Notes: a model not told the origin generated them from the sequence alone. Positions 7,772-15,270 are shown, counted from the first letter of the stretch. The stretch: DNA of 35,885 nucleotides from Propionibacteriaceae bacterium (GCA_031272825.1 JAISTE010000109.1:1-35885), one strand, 5' to 3'. Program-made: numbers and translations.

Positions 7772-8696
7772 CGCCCCTCCTTGCCGCCGCCTCAAGGTGC
7801 GCGATCACGTCTTCGCGCAAGGAATCGGGTTCGAGCACGATCACGTCCGGCCCATAAGCACCAACGTCCTGGGCCGATACTCCCTCAACCTCGAAAGCCT
7901 CGAACCCATCGGGAACCGCGTTTTCCAGCGCCTTGCCTCGCCGCCGCAGCGCCGGTGCCCGGCCCTTGGCGATCGCCAGTACCGCACGTTCGCCGCGTTG
8001 ATTTGCGAAGCGCGCCAGTTGGGCGTCGATGTCAGCTTCGCCGCGCTCATAGGCCCCCGATTTGCCGACCAATTTCACTTCGGAGCTGATTCTGGAGAGC
8101 TTGAAAAGCCGCTTGTCCTTGCGGTCTAGGTCGTAGCCCGATACGTACCAGCTGCCGCGCTGGGCCAGCGCCCAAGGCTGGAAGTGCCGGGTCATGGAGT
8201 TGTACTTGAAAGTGACCTCCCGGCGCTCCGCGGTGGCCTTGGCCAGCGGCTGGAACGCGGGCTCGGGGGAGGAGACTTGCGGGGCCAGGGCTCGGCTGCG
8301 TTCGACGTCGAGCTCGACGCCCGCCGAGTGCAGCTTGGTCAGGGCCAGCTGTGTTTCGCGCGACATGGCCGCGTCCTCCCATACGGCCCCGGCCAGCGCC
8401 ACCGCCTGGGCCTCAGCGGGGGTGAACGAGATGGGCGGCAACTCGAAATCTGTGCGGGAGATGCGGTAGCCGTCCTCTTCGGCCAGTTGCCCGGCGGTCT
8501 TGGAATTGGTTTCGACGGGGACGCCCAGATCGAGCAGTGCGCGCTTGTCGCGCTCGAATTGCATCTCGAAGGCCGCCTCATTCTTGCCCTGGTAGCCGTC
8601 CACCGATTCGCGTAGCTCGCGCTTGGTCACCCAGCCGCGCGCGGTGAGCAGCGCGATGGTGAGGTTCAGCAGTCTCTCGGTCGTCCTGTCCGCCAT
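7758..8696 (-). CDS. pafB: WYL-domain transcriptional regulator PafB
   Basis: A 312-residue partner of PafC. The N-terminus (ERLLNLTIALLTARGWVTKRELRE) is a winged-helix fold. A WYL domain spans about 150-220 and contains FQPWALAQRGSWYVSGYDLDR and RLFKLSRI, and a WCX-like domain follows. The frame stays open upstream to about 8966, but that part is antisense to gluQ, and the ATG at 8696 has an AAAGGAT ribosome site. It starts a long minus-strand unit running to tatC and probably helY, and is divergent from gluQ across 40 nt. The proteasome-ligase gene pafA, which often precedes pafB, is not here; this position holds gluQ. Confidence 0.94.
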   Translation of the reverse strand: MADRTTERLLNLTIALLTARGWVTKRELRESVDGYQGKNEAAFEMQFERDKRALLDLGVPVETNSKTAGQLAEEDGYRISRTDFELPPISFTPAEAQAVALAGAVWEDAAMSRETQLALTKLHSAGVELDVERSRALAPQVSSPEPAFQPLAKATAERREVTFKYNSMTRHFQPWALAQRGSWYVSGYDLDRKDKRLFKLSRISSEVKLVGKSGAYERGEADIDAQLARFANQRGERAVLAIAKGRAPALRRRGKALENAVPDGFEAFEVEGVSAQDVGAYGPDVIVLEPDSLREDVIAHLEAAARRGDGQL

Positions 8697-8714
8697 GGGT
8701 ATCCTTTCCCTCGC

Positions 8715-8720
8715 ACAATA
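8715..8720 (-). promoter_or_regulatory. Candidate -10 hexamer for pafB in the pafB/gluQ divergent gap
   Basis: TATTGT reads on the minus strand 18 nt before the pafB ATG, leaving room for the AGGGAAAGGAT ribosome site. A TATCCT hexamer at 8700-8705 could serve gluQ on the plus strand. The gap between the two start codons is only 40 nt, so the two promoters must overlap. No clear -35 hexamers. Confidence 0.3.
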
Positions 8721-8736
8721 CCAAGCGAGGAGGGTG

Positions 8737-9627
8737 ATGGCCGGAAGATACGCGCCGAGTCCAACCGGGGAATTGCATATCGGAAACCTGCGCACCGCGC
8801 TGGTGGCCTGGTTGCTGGCCAAGTCCACTGGACGCGAGTGCCGCCTGCGGTTCGAGGATTTGGATCGCGAGCGCGTCGACGCCGCCGGAAATCTCGCCGC
8901 CTCGCAAGCGCAAGACCTGGCCTCCCTCGGCCTGATCTTCGACGGCCCGGCCCTGTACCAGCACACCCGCTTAGCCGCCTACGAACAGGCCGCCCGCAAG
9001 CTAGAGGGCCGGTTGTACGAGTGCTTTTGCACCCGCAAGGAGATCGCCGAGGCCGCCTCGGCACCCCACGGCTCCTATCGCCCCTACCCCGGTACTTGCA
9101 GGAATCTCACCGAGGAGCAAAAACGCGAGAAGCGCAAGACCCGCCCGGCGGCCTGGAGGGCGCGTGCCGAGGGAGTGTCCTTTACTGTGCACGACCGCTG
9201 GGCCGGGGACTTCACCGGCCAGGTCGACGATTTTGTCGTCCGCCGCGGGGACGGAACCTGGGCGTATAACTTCGCCTCGGTCGTCGACGATATGTATCAG
9301 GGCGTCGATCAGGTGTGCCGGGGCGAAGACCTGCTTGATTCGGCCCCCAGGCAGGCGTGGCTAACCGAGTTGTTGGGCGGCAAGACGCCCGAGTACGCCC
9401 ACGTGCCGCTGGTGACCAACTGTGCGGGTGAGCGCTTGAGTAAACGCGACGGGGCCGTGTCGATGGGTGATCTGCGCGCGCTCGGAATGAGCGATCACGA
9501 CGTGCTGAACCTGCTGGCCGAGTCGCTCGGTCTGCCCCAAAACGAAGGGGTCGAAGCGCTCATCGAACGCTTCGACCCCTTGAAGAAGCCATCTGGCTAC
9601 ATGTACCAAAGAATGTCCACGATGTAG
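8737..9627 (+). CDS. gluQ: Glutamyl-Q tRNA(Asp) synthetase
   Basis: A 296-residue class I synthetase catalytic core without an anticodon-binding domain, the hallmark of GluQ-RS, which attaches glutamate to queuosine in tRNA(Asp). Class I signature: APSPTGELHIGN (6-17). KMSKS-like: ERLSKRDGA (232-240). The GluQ-RS zinc site is complete as C96-x-C98, Y117 and C121 (ECFCTR, YPGTC). The ATG at 8737 is chosen because AGGAGG lies at 8728-8733 and the family begins close to GRYAPSPTG; an in-frame ATG at 8695 would overlap pafB. The last 31 nt overlap the 3' end of the convergent FKBP gene. No queuosine synthesis gene is in the window. Confidence 0.93.
   Translation: MAGRYAPSPTGELHIGNLRTALVAWLLAKSTGRECRLRFEDLDRERVDAAGNLAASQAQDLASLGLIFDGPALYQHTRLAAYEQAARKLEGRLYECFCTRKEIAEAASAPHGSYRPYPGTCRNLTEEQKREKRKTRPAAWRARAEGVSFTVHDRWAGDFTGQVDDFVVRRGDGTWAYNFASVVDDMYQGVDQVCRGEDLLDSAPRQAWLTELLGGKTPEYAHVPLVTNCAGERLSKRDGAVSMGDLRALGMSDHDVLNLLAESLGLPQNEGVEALIERFDPLKKPSGYMYQRMSTM
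9539..9579 (-). terminator. Intrinsic terminator of the FKBP gene, located inside gluQ
   Basis: Perfect 12-bp inverted repeat GGGGTCGAAGCG (9547-9558) and CGCTTCGACCCC (9568-9579), loop 9 nt. Read on the minus strand it begins 17 nt after the FKBP stop and is followed by the T-rich TTCGTTTT (9546-9539), as expected of a Rho-independent terminator for the minus strand. On the plus strand the same bases are in-frame gluQ codons, with only TTG after the stem. Confidence 0.75.
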
Positions 9628-10670
9628 ACGATCGTGTCGCCGGCCTCCAGCGCCGGGTCATTGGAACCCTCAGGGAAGCCGTCCTCCGGCGGCAGCACCA
9701 GCAGCACGCGCGAGCCGATCTTCTTGTCCTTGAGTCCGGAGATCCAGCCGGGGATCGCCTTGGCCAGCACGCCGATGTCGTTCTTCGTCCACGCGGTGAC
9801 CTCTTGGCCGGTCTTGAGCGAGTAGGCCTTGAAGTTGGTCAGGATGGTGCCGGAGGCGTTCTCCTCCTTGGAGGCGTCCGGAATAGTAGAGCTGCTCTCG
9901 CCCTCGATCAGGGTCTCGGCCACCATCTTCTCAGGAGCCGCGGTGCCTTCGGGGATGGTGAGCGACGGCACGCCGTCTTCCACCTTGTATCCGAGCTTAT
10001 CGGCCCATTCGTTGCCGGTGGTCTCCTTGCCTGTCGCCTGCGCGTAAGAGGCGTCCAGCACGTCGACGACGAAGAACAGCGAATCGCCGACCTTGATATC
10101 GATGGAAGCCACCCCGCCCTGGGAATCGTAGGCCTCGGAAGAGGGAATGCCGAGCAGAACCCGCGAACCGACGGGCACGCCTTTGATGGCCTTCGCGAAT
10201 CCGGGGATGAGCTCGCTCAACCCGAAGATGGTCGGTGTGGTCTCGCGCTTTACCGCCGCAGTGGGTGTCGGCGAGGGCGAGGCCGATGGGTCGGCGGCCG
10301 TCTCGGAGGCCGAGGCGTTGGGGTCTGCCCACGTGCCGTCGAACTCGTTGCCGGTGCGCGCGTTGATGCCCAGGTAATTCAGATAGATGTATTCGGTGCC
10401 TTCGAGCTTGTGGCCCTTGCCCTCTTCGATGATCTTGTTCATCGGCGTTGCGACCGCCATGGGGGCGGTGAACTCGACCTTGGGGTCTTCTCCGATCTTG
10501 CCTTCGACCTTCACCGCGTCCAGATTGTCCACGGTGGGAATCTCGGCGGTGGGTGTGGCCGATCCGGTCGGCGTTTCGGAGCCGCTCGGAGTGGGGGTTT
10601 CACCTGAACTGCAAGCGGTGGTCAGCAGGAGCAAACCGGCGATCAGCGCCGGGACAATCTTCTTTGGCAC
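9597..10670 (-). CDS. Lipoprotein with two FKBP-type peptidyl-prolyl isomerase domains
   Basis: A 357-residue predicted secreted prolyl isomerase. A lipoprotein signal peptide with lipobox LTTAC (C20) precedes a Ser/Thr/Pro-rich linker (about 21-45). The first FKBP domain (about 90-210) keeps NEFDGTW, IPGFAKAIKGVPVGSRVLLGIPS and FFVVDVLDA, but is split by a low-complexity insert (NASASETAADPSASPSPTPT, about 117-136). The second (about 265-357) has IPGWISGLKDKKIGSRVLLVLPP and ends IVYIVDILWYM. Start is GTG at 10670, 9 nt after the rluB stop; an upstream ATG is out of frame. It follows rluB in the position occupied by cmk in mycobacteria. Catalytic residues are not fully conserved by eye, so activity is inferred. 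Confidence 0.9.
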   Translation of the reverse strand: MPKKIVPALIAGLLLLTTACSSGETPTPSGSETPTGSATPTAEIPTVDNLDAVKVEGKIGEDPKVEFTAPMAVATPMNKIIEEGKGHKLEGTEYIYLNYLGINARTGNEFDGTWADPNASASETAADPSASPSPTPTAAVKRETTPTIFGLSELIPGFAKAIKGVPVGSRVLLGIPSSEAYDSQGGVASIDIKVGDSLFFVVDVLDASYAQATGKETTGNEWADKLGYKVEDGVPSLTIPEGTAAPEKMVAETLIEGESSSTIPDASKEENASGTILTNFKAYSLKTGQEVTAWTKNDIGVLAKAIPGWISGLKDKKIGSRVLLVLPPEDGFPEGSNDPALEAGDTIVYIVDILWYM

Positions 10671-10679
10671 CCGGCCATC

Positions 10680-11399
10680 TTACATGCCGAGGGAGTCGAA
10701 CAACGCTCCCAACTCTTCGCGTGTCAGCTCGCGCAGCTTGCCGGATTTGAGTGATCCTAGCTTGACCGGGCCGATTCTGAGCCTGGAGAGCTTCACCACG
10801 GGATGCCCGACGGCCTCGAACATGCGCCTGACGATGCGGTTGCGCCCCTCGTGCAACACCACCTTCACAAGCGAACGCTTCGGCCCGGCCTGCATTACCT
10901 GAACCTTGTCGGGCTTCACCGGGCCGTCGTCGAGCTGGATGCCGCGCAGCAGCCTCTTGACTGTTTTCGGGTCGACCTCCCCGCGCACCTCGGCTAGGTA
11001 TTCCTTATCGAGTTCATAGCTTGGGTGCGTGACGCGCTGGGCGAAATCGCCGTCGTTAGTCAAAAGCAGCAGCCCGGAGGTATCCCGATCCAGGCGTCCC
11101 ACGTGGAATACCCGCGGCAGCCCGGCGGTGAAATCGAGCAAGGTGGGAGCCGGTTCCTCAGCCATCGTCGATTCGACGCCGGTGGGCTTGTTCAGCGCAA
11201 AATACACGTGCTCGTTGGCCGGCGGGATGCGTTTGCCGTCCACCCGGATGACGTCCGTGGCCGGGTCTACCTTGCGGCCCATTTCCAGCACCGGTTCGCC
11301 GTTGACCTCCACCCGACCCTCAGCGATCATCTCCTCCGACGCCCGCCTAGAAGCCACACCGGCAGCCGCTAAGGCCTTTTGCAGCCGCATTTCACTCAT
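10680..11399 (-). CDS. rluB: 23S rRNA pseudouridine synthase, RluB/RsuA family
   Basis: A 239-residue pseudouridine synthase. An N-terminal S4 RNA-binding domain (MRLQKALAAAGVASRRASEE to about 60) is followed by the catalytic domain with motif II VGRLDRDTSGLLLLTNDG; D104 is the catalytic aspartate. GRNRIVRRMFEAVGHPVVKL is the usual C-terminal RsuA/RluB motif. The frame stays open upstream but overlaps scpB. The ATG at 11399 has a GGGGGAG ribosome site and overlaps the scpB end by 8 nt. The order parA-scpA-scpB-rluB is conserved in actinobacteria. The 23S against 16S target is inferred from context. Confidence 0.93.
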   Translation of the reverse strand: MSEMRLQKALAAAGVASRRASEEMIAEGRVEVNGEPVLEMGRKVDPATDVIRVDGKRIPPANEHVYFALNKPTGVESTMAEEPAPTLLDFTAGLPRVFHVGRLDRDTSGLLLLTNDGDFAQRVTHPSYELDKEYLAEVRGEVDPKTVKRLLRGIQLDDGPVKPDKVQVMQAGPKRSLVKVVLHEGRNRIVRRMFEAVGHPVVKLSRLRIGPVKLGSLKSGKLRELTREELGALFDSLGM

Positions 11400-12033
11400 C
11401 GCTCTCCCCCTGTTTCGATTCTTCGGCCTTATCGCCTGAGTCTGCCTCGGCGGCGTCTTCCAAGGTCGGCTCGGGCGGCGCCTGATTGGCCAGTGCCGCC
11501 AGCTCCTCTTCCAACAAAGACGCATCGGGCAGGTAGGGTGCGATGGGAGGCAGGTCTTCGAGCTTGGCGATGCCGAGCTTTTCCAAGAACAGCGGCGTCG
11601 TACCGTAGAGGTTGGCGCCGCTTGCCTCGTCCTTGCCGACCGATTCGATGAGCCCCCTTGCCATGAGCGTGCGCACCACGCCGTCGACGTTCACCCCGCG
11701 GATCGACGAGATGCGCCCGCGCGCGATGGGTTGCAGATAGGCGACAACCGCCAGGGTTTCCAACGCCGGGGTGGAGAGCTTGGCCTCCTGCACGTCGAGC
11801 AGCCAGCGGCGCACGACCTCGTCGTGTTCGGGCCGCGTGTAGTAGCGCCAGCCTCCGCCGACCTCGCGCAGCTCAAAGCCGCGCCCCGATTCGGTGTAGA
11901 AATCGGCCAGCGCCCCCAGCTCGGCCTCGACCTCCCCCAGCGGCGCCTCGACCGCCGCGGCCATGTCAGCGGCGGGTACCGGCTCGGTGGCGAGCAGCAG
12001 CAGCGCCTCCAGCCTCGCACTCAACTCAGACAT
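11392..12033 (-). CDS. scpB: Segregation and condensation protein ScpB
   Basis: A 213-residue kleisin-interacting subunit of the SMC-ScpAB condensin. It has the tandem winged-helix plan, with the diagnostic ETLAVVAYLQPIARGRISSIRGVNVDGVV around residues 95-125 and SVGKDEASGANLYGTTPLFLEKLGI at the end of the second domain. An acidic low-complexity tail (EAADSGDKAEESKQGESDE) follows. The ATG at 12033 overlaps the scpA stop by 8 nt, and its own stop overlaps rluB by 8 nt, so the three are translationally linked. Confidence 0.96.
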   Translation of the reverse strand: MSELSARLEALLLLATEPVPAADMAAAVEAPLGEVEAELGALADFYTESGRGFELREVGGGWRYYTRPEHDEVVRRWLLDVQEAKLSTPALETLAVVAYLQPIARGRISSIRGVNVDGVVRTLMARGLIESVGKDEASGANLYGTTPLFLEKLGIAKLEDLPPIAPYLPDASLLEEELAALANQAPPEPTLEDAAEADSGDKAEESKQGESDE

Positions 12034-12841
12034 CTATCTCCTTCGCCTCTTCGACGCGCTCGTCGTCGAAATCGGTTTCCACTTGGCCCTCGGAGCCGCC
12101 GATCCAAGTGATGTTCAGTTCCCCCAGCGGGGTCAGCTGCTCAAAGCTGACGCTCATGGCCCGGTACAGGTACAGCAAGGCCAGGAACCGGGCGACCACC
12201 ACCAGCTTCTCCCCGGCGTCGGCGACCAGCGCCCTAAAGCTCAGGGTTTTCTTTTCCTTGAGCCGGGCCGAGATGATCTCGGCCTGCTCAGTGACGGAGA
12301 CCTTCGGCACGTGCAGGTGGGCCAGCGAAACGTGCTCGGGTTCCTTTGGCGTGAGCGCCTGGGCAGCCAGCTCGGCAAGCTTTTCGGCCATACCACTCAG
12401 ATTCACCTCGGGCATGAGCTTGGCAAAGCGCTCCTCCAGCCCTCCAGGCCGGGCATGGGAGTGGGATTCGCCGGCTATGCGCCTTCCGAAATCCTCGGCC
12501 ACAATCTTGAACGCACGGTACTGCAGCAGGCGAGCGAAGAGCAGATCTCTGGCCTGCAGGGCTTCTAGGTCTTCTTCGTCCTCGACCTCGCCTTGCGGCA
12601 GCAACCTGGCGGCCTTTAGGTCGAGCAAGGTCGCGGCGACGACCAGGAACGAGGAAGTCTTGTCCATCGACCAGTTGCCGTCCTTGGCGTCGGCGATGTA
12701 GGTCAGGAACTCGTCGGTGACTACGGACAGCGCCACCTCGGTGACGTCCATTTTGTGCCTGGAGATCAGCTGCAGCAGCAGATCGAACGGACCTTCGAAG
12801 TTCGTCAGCTTGACGCTGAACTCCGGGTTTTCTTCGCTCAA
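12026..12841 (-). CDS. scpA: Segregation and condensation protein ScpA
   Basis: A 271-residue kleisin that bridges SMC heads. The N-terminal signature FSVKLTNFEGPFDLLLQLISRHKMDV is clear; the middle is helical, and the C-terminal winged helix (LSFRALVADAGEKLVVVARFLALLYLYR) is present. The start is TTG at 12841, overlapping the parA stop as TTGA, with GGAGAG 6 nt upstream. No closer ATG fits the conserved N-terminus. Coupling to parA and scpB suggests coordinated supply of chromosome-organisation proteins. Confidence 0.95.
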   Translation of the reverse strand: MSEENPEFSVKLTNFEGPFDLLLQLISRHKMDVTEVALSVVTDEFLTYIADAKDGNWSMDKTSSFLVVAATLLDLKAARLLPQGEVEDEEDLEALQARDLLFARLLQYRAFKIVAEDFGRRIAGESHSHARPGGLEERFAKLMPEVNLSGMAEKLAELAAQALTPKEPEHVSLAHLHVPKVSVTEQAEIISARLKEKKTLSFRALVADAGEKLVVVARFLALLYLYRAMSVSFEQLTPLGELNITWIGGSEGQVETDFDDERVEEAKEIDV

Positions 12842-13719
12842 GCGCTCTCCAGCCGCAGCAGAACTTCCTTGCCCAGATCGCGGTAGGCGTCCGCACCGTA
12901 GGAGTCGGGGGCGTAGGAGGTGATGGGCTCGCCCGCCACCGTCGTCTCCGGGAATTTCACCGTGCGGGCGATGACGGTGTGGAAGACCGTCTCCCCGAAC
13001 GCCTCGACGACCCGCTCCAGCACCTCGCGCGAGTGCAGCGTGCGGCGGTCAAACATGGTGCCGACGATGCCCAGAATGTCGAGATCTGGGTTGAGGCGGT
13101 CCTTCACCTTTTCGATCGAATCGGTGAGCAGCGCCATGCCGCGCATGGCGAAGAACTCCGTCTCCAGCGGCACGATCACCCGGTCGCTAGCCGTCAGCCC
13201 GTTGATGGTGAGCAGGCCCAGGGAAGGCGCGCAGTCGATGATGATGAAGTCGTAGCGGTTGCGCAATTTGTCGAGCACACGCTTCAAGGTGAACTCGCGG
13301 GCCACCTCGGAGACCAGCTGCATCTCGGCGGCGGAAAGCTCGATATTGGATGGGAGGATGTCCATGCCGGGGGTGCCGGTTTCCAAGATCACGTCGTCGA
13401 CGTCGATGCCCCGGCGAACCATCAGGTCGTAGACGGAAAGCTCAAGGGCCTGCGGGTTCATGCCCATGCCGACGGACAGCGAACCCTGCGGGTCGAAGTC
13501 GACGAGCAGTACCCGGCGCCCGAACTCGGCCAGCGCCGCCCCGAGGTTGATGGCGGTGGTGGTCTTGCCGACGCCGCCCTTTTGGTTGCACATGGAGATG
13601 ATCCAGGCGTCCTTGGGCTTGTTGGGATCGACAGGCTTGGGGTCGGGCAGGTCAATGACCTCCCTGCCGGTCAGATCGAGTTCCGGGGTGTCGAACAATG
13701 CCTCTTTCGCCTTTATCAC
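12838..13719 (-). CDS. ParA/Soj-family ATPase
   Basis: A ParA-type deviant Walker ATPase of about 293 residues. Walker A is NQKGGVGKTTTAINLGAALA with the signature lysine before GGVGKT. The switch regions VDFDPQGSLS and IIIDCAPSLGLLTINGL are intact, and VPLETEFFAMRGMALL matches Soj/ParA. About 40 extra N-terminal residues precede the fold. GTG at 13719 is preferred because TAAGAT lies 6 nt before it; TTG at 13725 is possible in frame. No parB follows. The gene heads scpA-scpB-rluB, matching a conserved actinobacterial ParA paralogue distinct from the origin-proximal parAB pair. Its precise role is not established by the sequence. Confidence 0.93.
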   Translation of the reverse strand: MIKAKEALFDTPELDLTGREVIDLPDPKPVDPNKPKDAWIISMCNQKGGVGKTTTAINLGAALAEFGRRVLLVDFDPQGSLSVGMGMNPQALELSVYDLMVRRGIDVDDVILETGTPGMDILPSNIELSAAEMQLVSEVAREFTLKRVLDKLRNRYDFIIIDCAPSLGLLTINGLTASDRVIVPLETEFFAMRGMALLTDSIEKVKDRLNPDLDILGIVGTMFDRRTLHSREVLERVVEAFGETVFHTVIARTVKFPETTVAGEPITSYAPDSYGADAYRDLGKEVLLRLESA

Positions 13720-13725
13720 GGACAA

Positions 13726-13731
13726 ATCTTA
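13726..13731 (-). promoter_or_regulatory. Candidate -10 hexamer for a leaderless parA-like operon transcript
   Basis: TAAGAT on the minus strand, then 6 nt and GTG at 13719. No Shine-Dalgarno. If real, it supports GTG rather than the upstream TTG (13725) as the start. It is divergent from the pduO-type promoter at 13759. Confidence 0.4.
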
Positions 13732-13758
13732 GCCGGTGAGATTCACACTCGCTGAGCA

Positions 13759-13764
13759 TAGACT
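13759..13764 (+). promoter_or_regulatory. Candidate -10 hexamer for a leaderless cobalamin adenosyltransferase transcript
   Basis: TAGACT, then the 7-nt spacer GGCAGGC and ATG at 13772. The arrangement is the same as before hisF. The AGG is too close to the ATG to be a normal Shine-Dalgarno. Confidence 0.4.
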
Positions 13765-13771
13765 GGCAGGC

Positions 13772-14392
13772 ATGGTCAATCTCACCCGTGTTTACACGAA
13801 GACTGGAGACAAGGGCGACACCCGCCTGGTGGACAACTCGCTCGCGCGCAAAACCGATCCCCGGGTCGACGCCTATGGCACAGTCGACGAAGCCAATACA
13901 GTTATCGGCCTGCTCACTACGCTGGAGATCCCCGGAGAGCTGTTCGAGGATCTGCGGCTGATCCAAAACGAGCTGTTCGACCTGGGCGCCGATCTGGCCA
14001 ATCCCTTCGACACCGGCGTCGATTCGGTGCGCATACTCCCCGAACAGACCGAGCGACTAGAGCATCTAATCGACCACTACACCGAGGGCCTGCCCGCCCT
14101 GCGCTCCTTCGTGCTGCCGGGCGGCACCACCCCTGCCGCGGTCGCCAACCTCGCCAGGGCGACGGTTAGACGGGCCGAGCGTGCCGCGTGGGCAGCCTCG
14201 GACACTTACCCCGGCGGGGTAAATCCCGAAGCCGTGCGCTACCTGAACCGCTTGTCGGATCTGATGTTCACCGTCGGAAGGTATCTGTCCTCCGATTCAG
14301 AGGTTTTGTGGGTTCCAGCCAAAGACCGCAAGGTCAGTGGTCGCGCTGCCAAGGAACGCGAGCGCATCCTGGCTCAGCAAGAGCAGCTCTAG
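13772..14392 (+). CDS. Cob(I)alamin adenosyltransferase, PduO type
   Basis: A 206-residue ATP:corrinoid adenosyltransferase that makes adenosylcobalamin from cob(I)alamin and ATP. Family motifs: N-terminal RVYTKTGDKGDTRL, VDAYGTVDEANTVIG, SFVLPGGTTPAAVANLARATVRRAERAAW and NPEAVRYLNRLSDLMFTVGRYL. The ATG at 13772 gives the standard N-terminus; upstream in-frame codons are not conserved. It is a lone plus-strand gene divergent from the parA-like gene. A hairpin at 14409-14438 separates it from DUF2017. No B12-dependent enzyme or cobalamin riboswitch is visible next to it. Confidence 0.96.
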   Translation: MVNLTRVYTKTGDKGDTRLVDNSLARKTDPRVDAYGTVDEANTVIGLLTTLEIPGELFEDLRLIQNELFDLGADLANPFDTGVDSVRILPEQTERLEHLIDHYTEGLPALRSFVLPGGTTPAAVANLARATVRRAERAAWAASDTYPGGVNPEAVRYLNRLSDLMFTVGRYLSSDSEVLWVPAKDRKVSGRAAKERERILAQQEQL

Positions 14393-14408
14393 ACCTCCAC
14401 CTACCCAT

Positions 14409-14438
14409 CGTCATTCTGCGCGTAGTCGCAGAATGACG
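14409..14438. repeat. Dispersed palindromic repeat, copy 4, between convergent genes
   Basis: Perfect 12-bp stem CGTCATTCTGCG (14409-14420) and CGCAGAATGACG (14427-14438), loop CGTAGT. It lies 16 nt after the adenosyltransferase stop and 26 nt from the DUF2017 stop. It could act as a bidirectional terminator, but there is no T-tract on either side. It is the cleanest copy of the palindrome family in the window. Confidence 0.8.
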
Positions 14439-14464
14439 CGCGGGGGAGGAAAGGAGCACTTCCC

Positions 14465-14995
14465 TCACTGCAGCAGCCACTCCAGGTGCTCCCCGAGCCA
14501 GACGAAGATGGCGTAGCCGTAGGCCTCTTCCGGGGATAGCTCGCCGTGCTCGAAGGCCTCGGAGTCGGCCTCGGTCTGGATCCCGAGCCGGGTGGCGAGC
14601 ACGACGCGCAGCAGGTTCAGCGTCTTGATCCAGGCCTCGAAGTCCTCATTAGGAATGTCGATCGCGTACTCGCTGCCTCTGGCGGTGGCGGCGGCCTCGT
14701 CGAGAGCGCCGATGACCCGCTGGGCGTTGGCGATGATCTCCAGCCGCCGCTCGGAATCGGTAAGGGAGGCGAAGGCCGCCGAGGCCTGCAGATCGTTGCG
14801 ATAGGCCGCCGGGAACAACCTAGCGATGGCCGGATCGGAGTGATCGAGCGGCTCCAAGTGATCCATCTCGGCTTGCCACATGGCGAATTCATCGTCCAGG
14901 TCGACGGGCAGCCCGGCAGAGGAAACCAGCGCCCCGAGCTGGGCGGTCAAGTTGGTGAGCAGCCCGGCCTCGTTTGCTGAAAAGAAAATCTTCAT
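14465..14995 (-). CDS. DUF2017 family protein, coupled to clpS
   Basis: A 176-residue protein of unknown function. It resembles the actinobacterial DUF2017 proteins that habitually follow clpS. Visible features: N-terminal MKIFFSANEAGLLTNLTAQL, a mixed helical body with RLFPAAYRNDLQASAAF, and FEAWIKTLNLLRVVLATRLGI towards the C-terminus, ending EEAYGYAIFVWLGEHLEWLLQ. No catalytic motif or membrane segment. The ATG at 14995 overlaps the clpS stop as ATGA, so it is made with ClpS; an N-degron-related role is an inference from this coupling only. Confidence 0.8.
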   Translation of the reverse strand: MKIFFSANEAGLLTNLTAQLGALVSSAGLPVDLDDEFAMWQAEMDHLEPLDHSDPAIARLFPAAYRNDLQASAAFASLTDSERRLEIIANAQRVIGALDEAAATARGSEYAIDIPNEDFEAWIKTLNLLRVVLATRLGIQTEADSEAFEHGELSPEEAYGYAIFVWLGEHLEWLLQ

Positions 14996-15270
14996 CCTTT
15001 GTCCACCGTCGCCCACAGGCCGTAGGAGTGCATGGCCGCCACGTGGGTTTCCATCTGTTCTAGGGTTCCCGAGGCCACGGTCGCGCGGCCCTCGTTGTGA
15101 ACTTGCAGCATCAGCCTCCTCGCTTTGCGATCCGAGAAGCCGAAGTACACCTTGAAAACATGGGTGACGTAGCTCATGAGGTTTACCGGGTCGTTCCAGA
15201 CGACCGTCGTCCAGACGGTGTCCGGATCGACCGCGGTTTCCTCAAGTTCGTCGATAACAGGGGACGTCAC
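14992..15270 (-). CDS. clpS: ATP-dependent Clp protease adaptor ClpS
   Basis: A 92-residue N-recognin that delivers N-end-rule substrates to ClpAP or ClpCP. The core VWNDPVNLMSYVTHVFKVYFG, KARRLMLQVHNEGRATV and METHVAAMHSYGLWATV follow the ClpS consensus, including the Asn-Asp (ND) pair that binds the substrate alpha-amino group. Start is GTG at 15270. TAGGAT lies 6 nt before it and no Shine-Dalgarno is visible, so a leaderless mRNA is likely. It overlaps DUF2017 by 4 nt. Confidence 0.96.
   Translation of the reverse strand: MTSPVIDELEETAVDPDTVWTTVVWNDPVNLMSYVTHVFKVYFGFSDRKARRLMLQVHNEGRATVASGTLEQMETHVAAMHSYGLWATVDKG

Noticed and set aside
8697..8966. Upstream in-frame extension of pafB
   Set aside because: These codons overlap gluQ on the other strand, have no family similarity, and the ATG at 8696 has a ribosome site.
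13717..13725. TTGTCCGTG as a PafBC-type activator site (TTGTCRGTG)
   Set aside because: One mismatch, and the required TAANNT at the proper spacing downstream is missing; it also lies within the first codons of the parA-like gene.
13736..13771. Longer start for the cobalamin adenosyltransferase
   Set aside because: The extra 12 residues are not family-like and would cover the TAGACT hexamer; MVNLTRVYTKTGD is the normal beginning.
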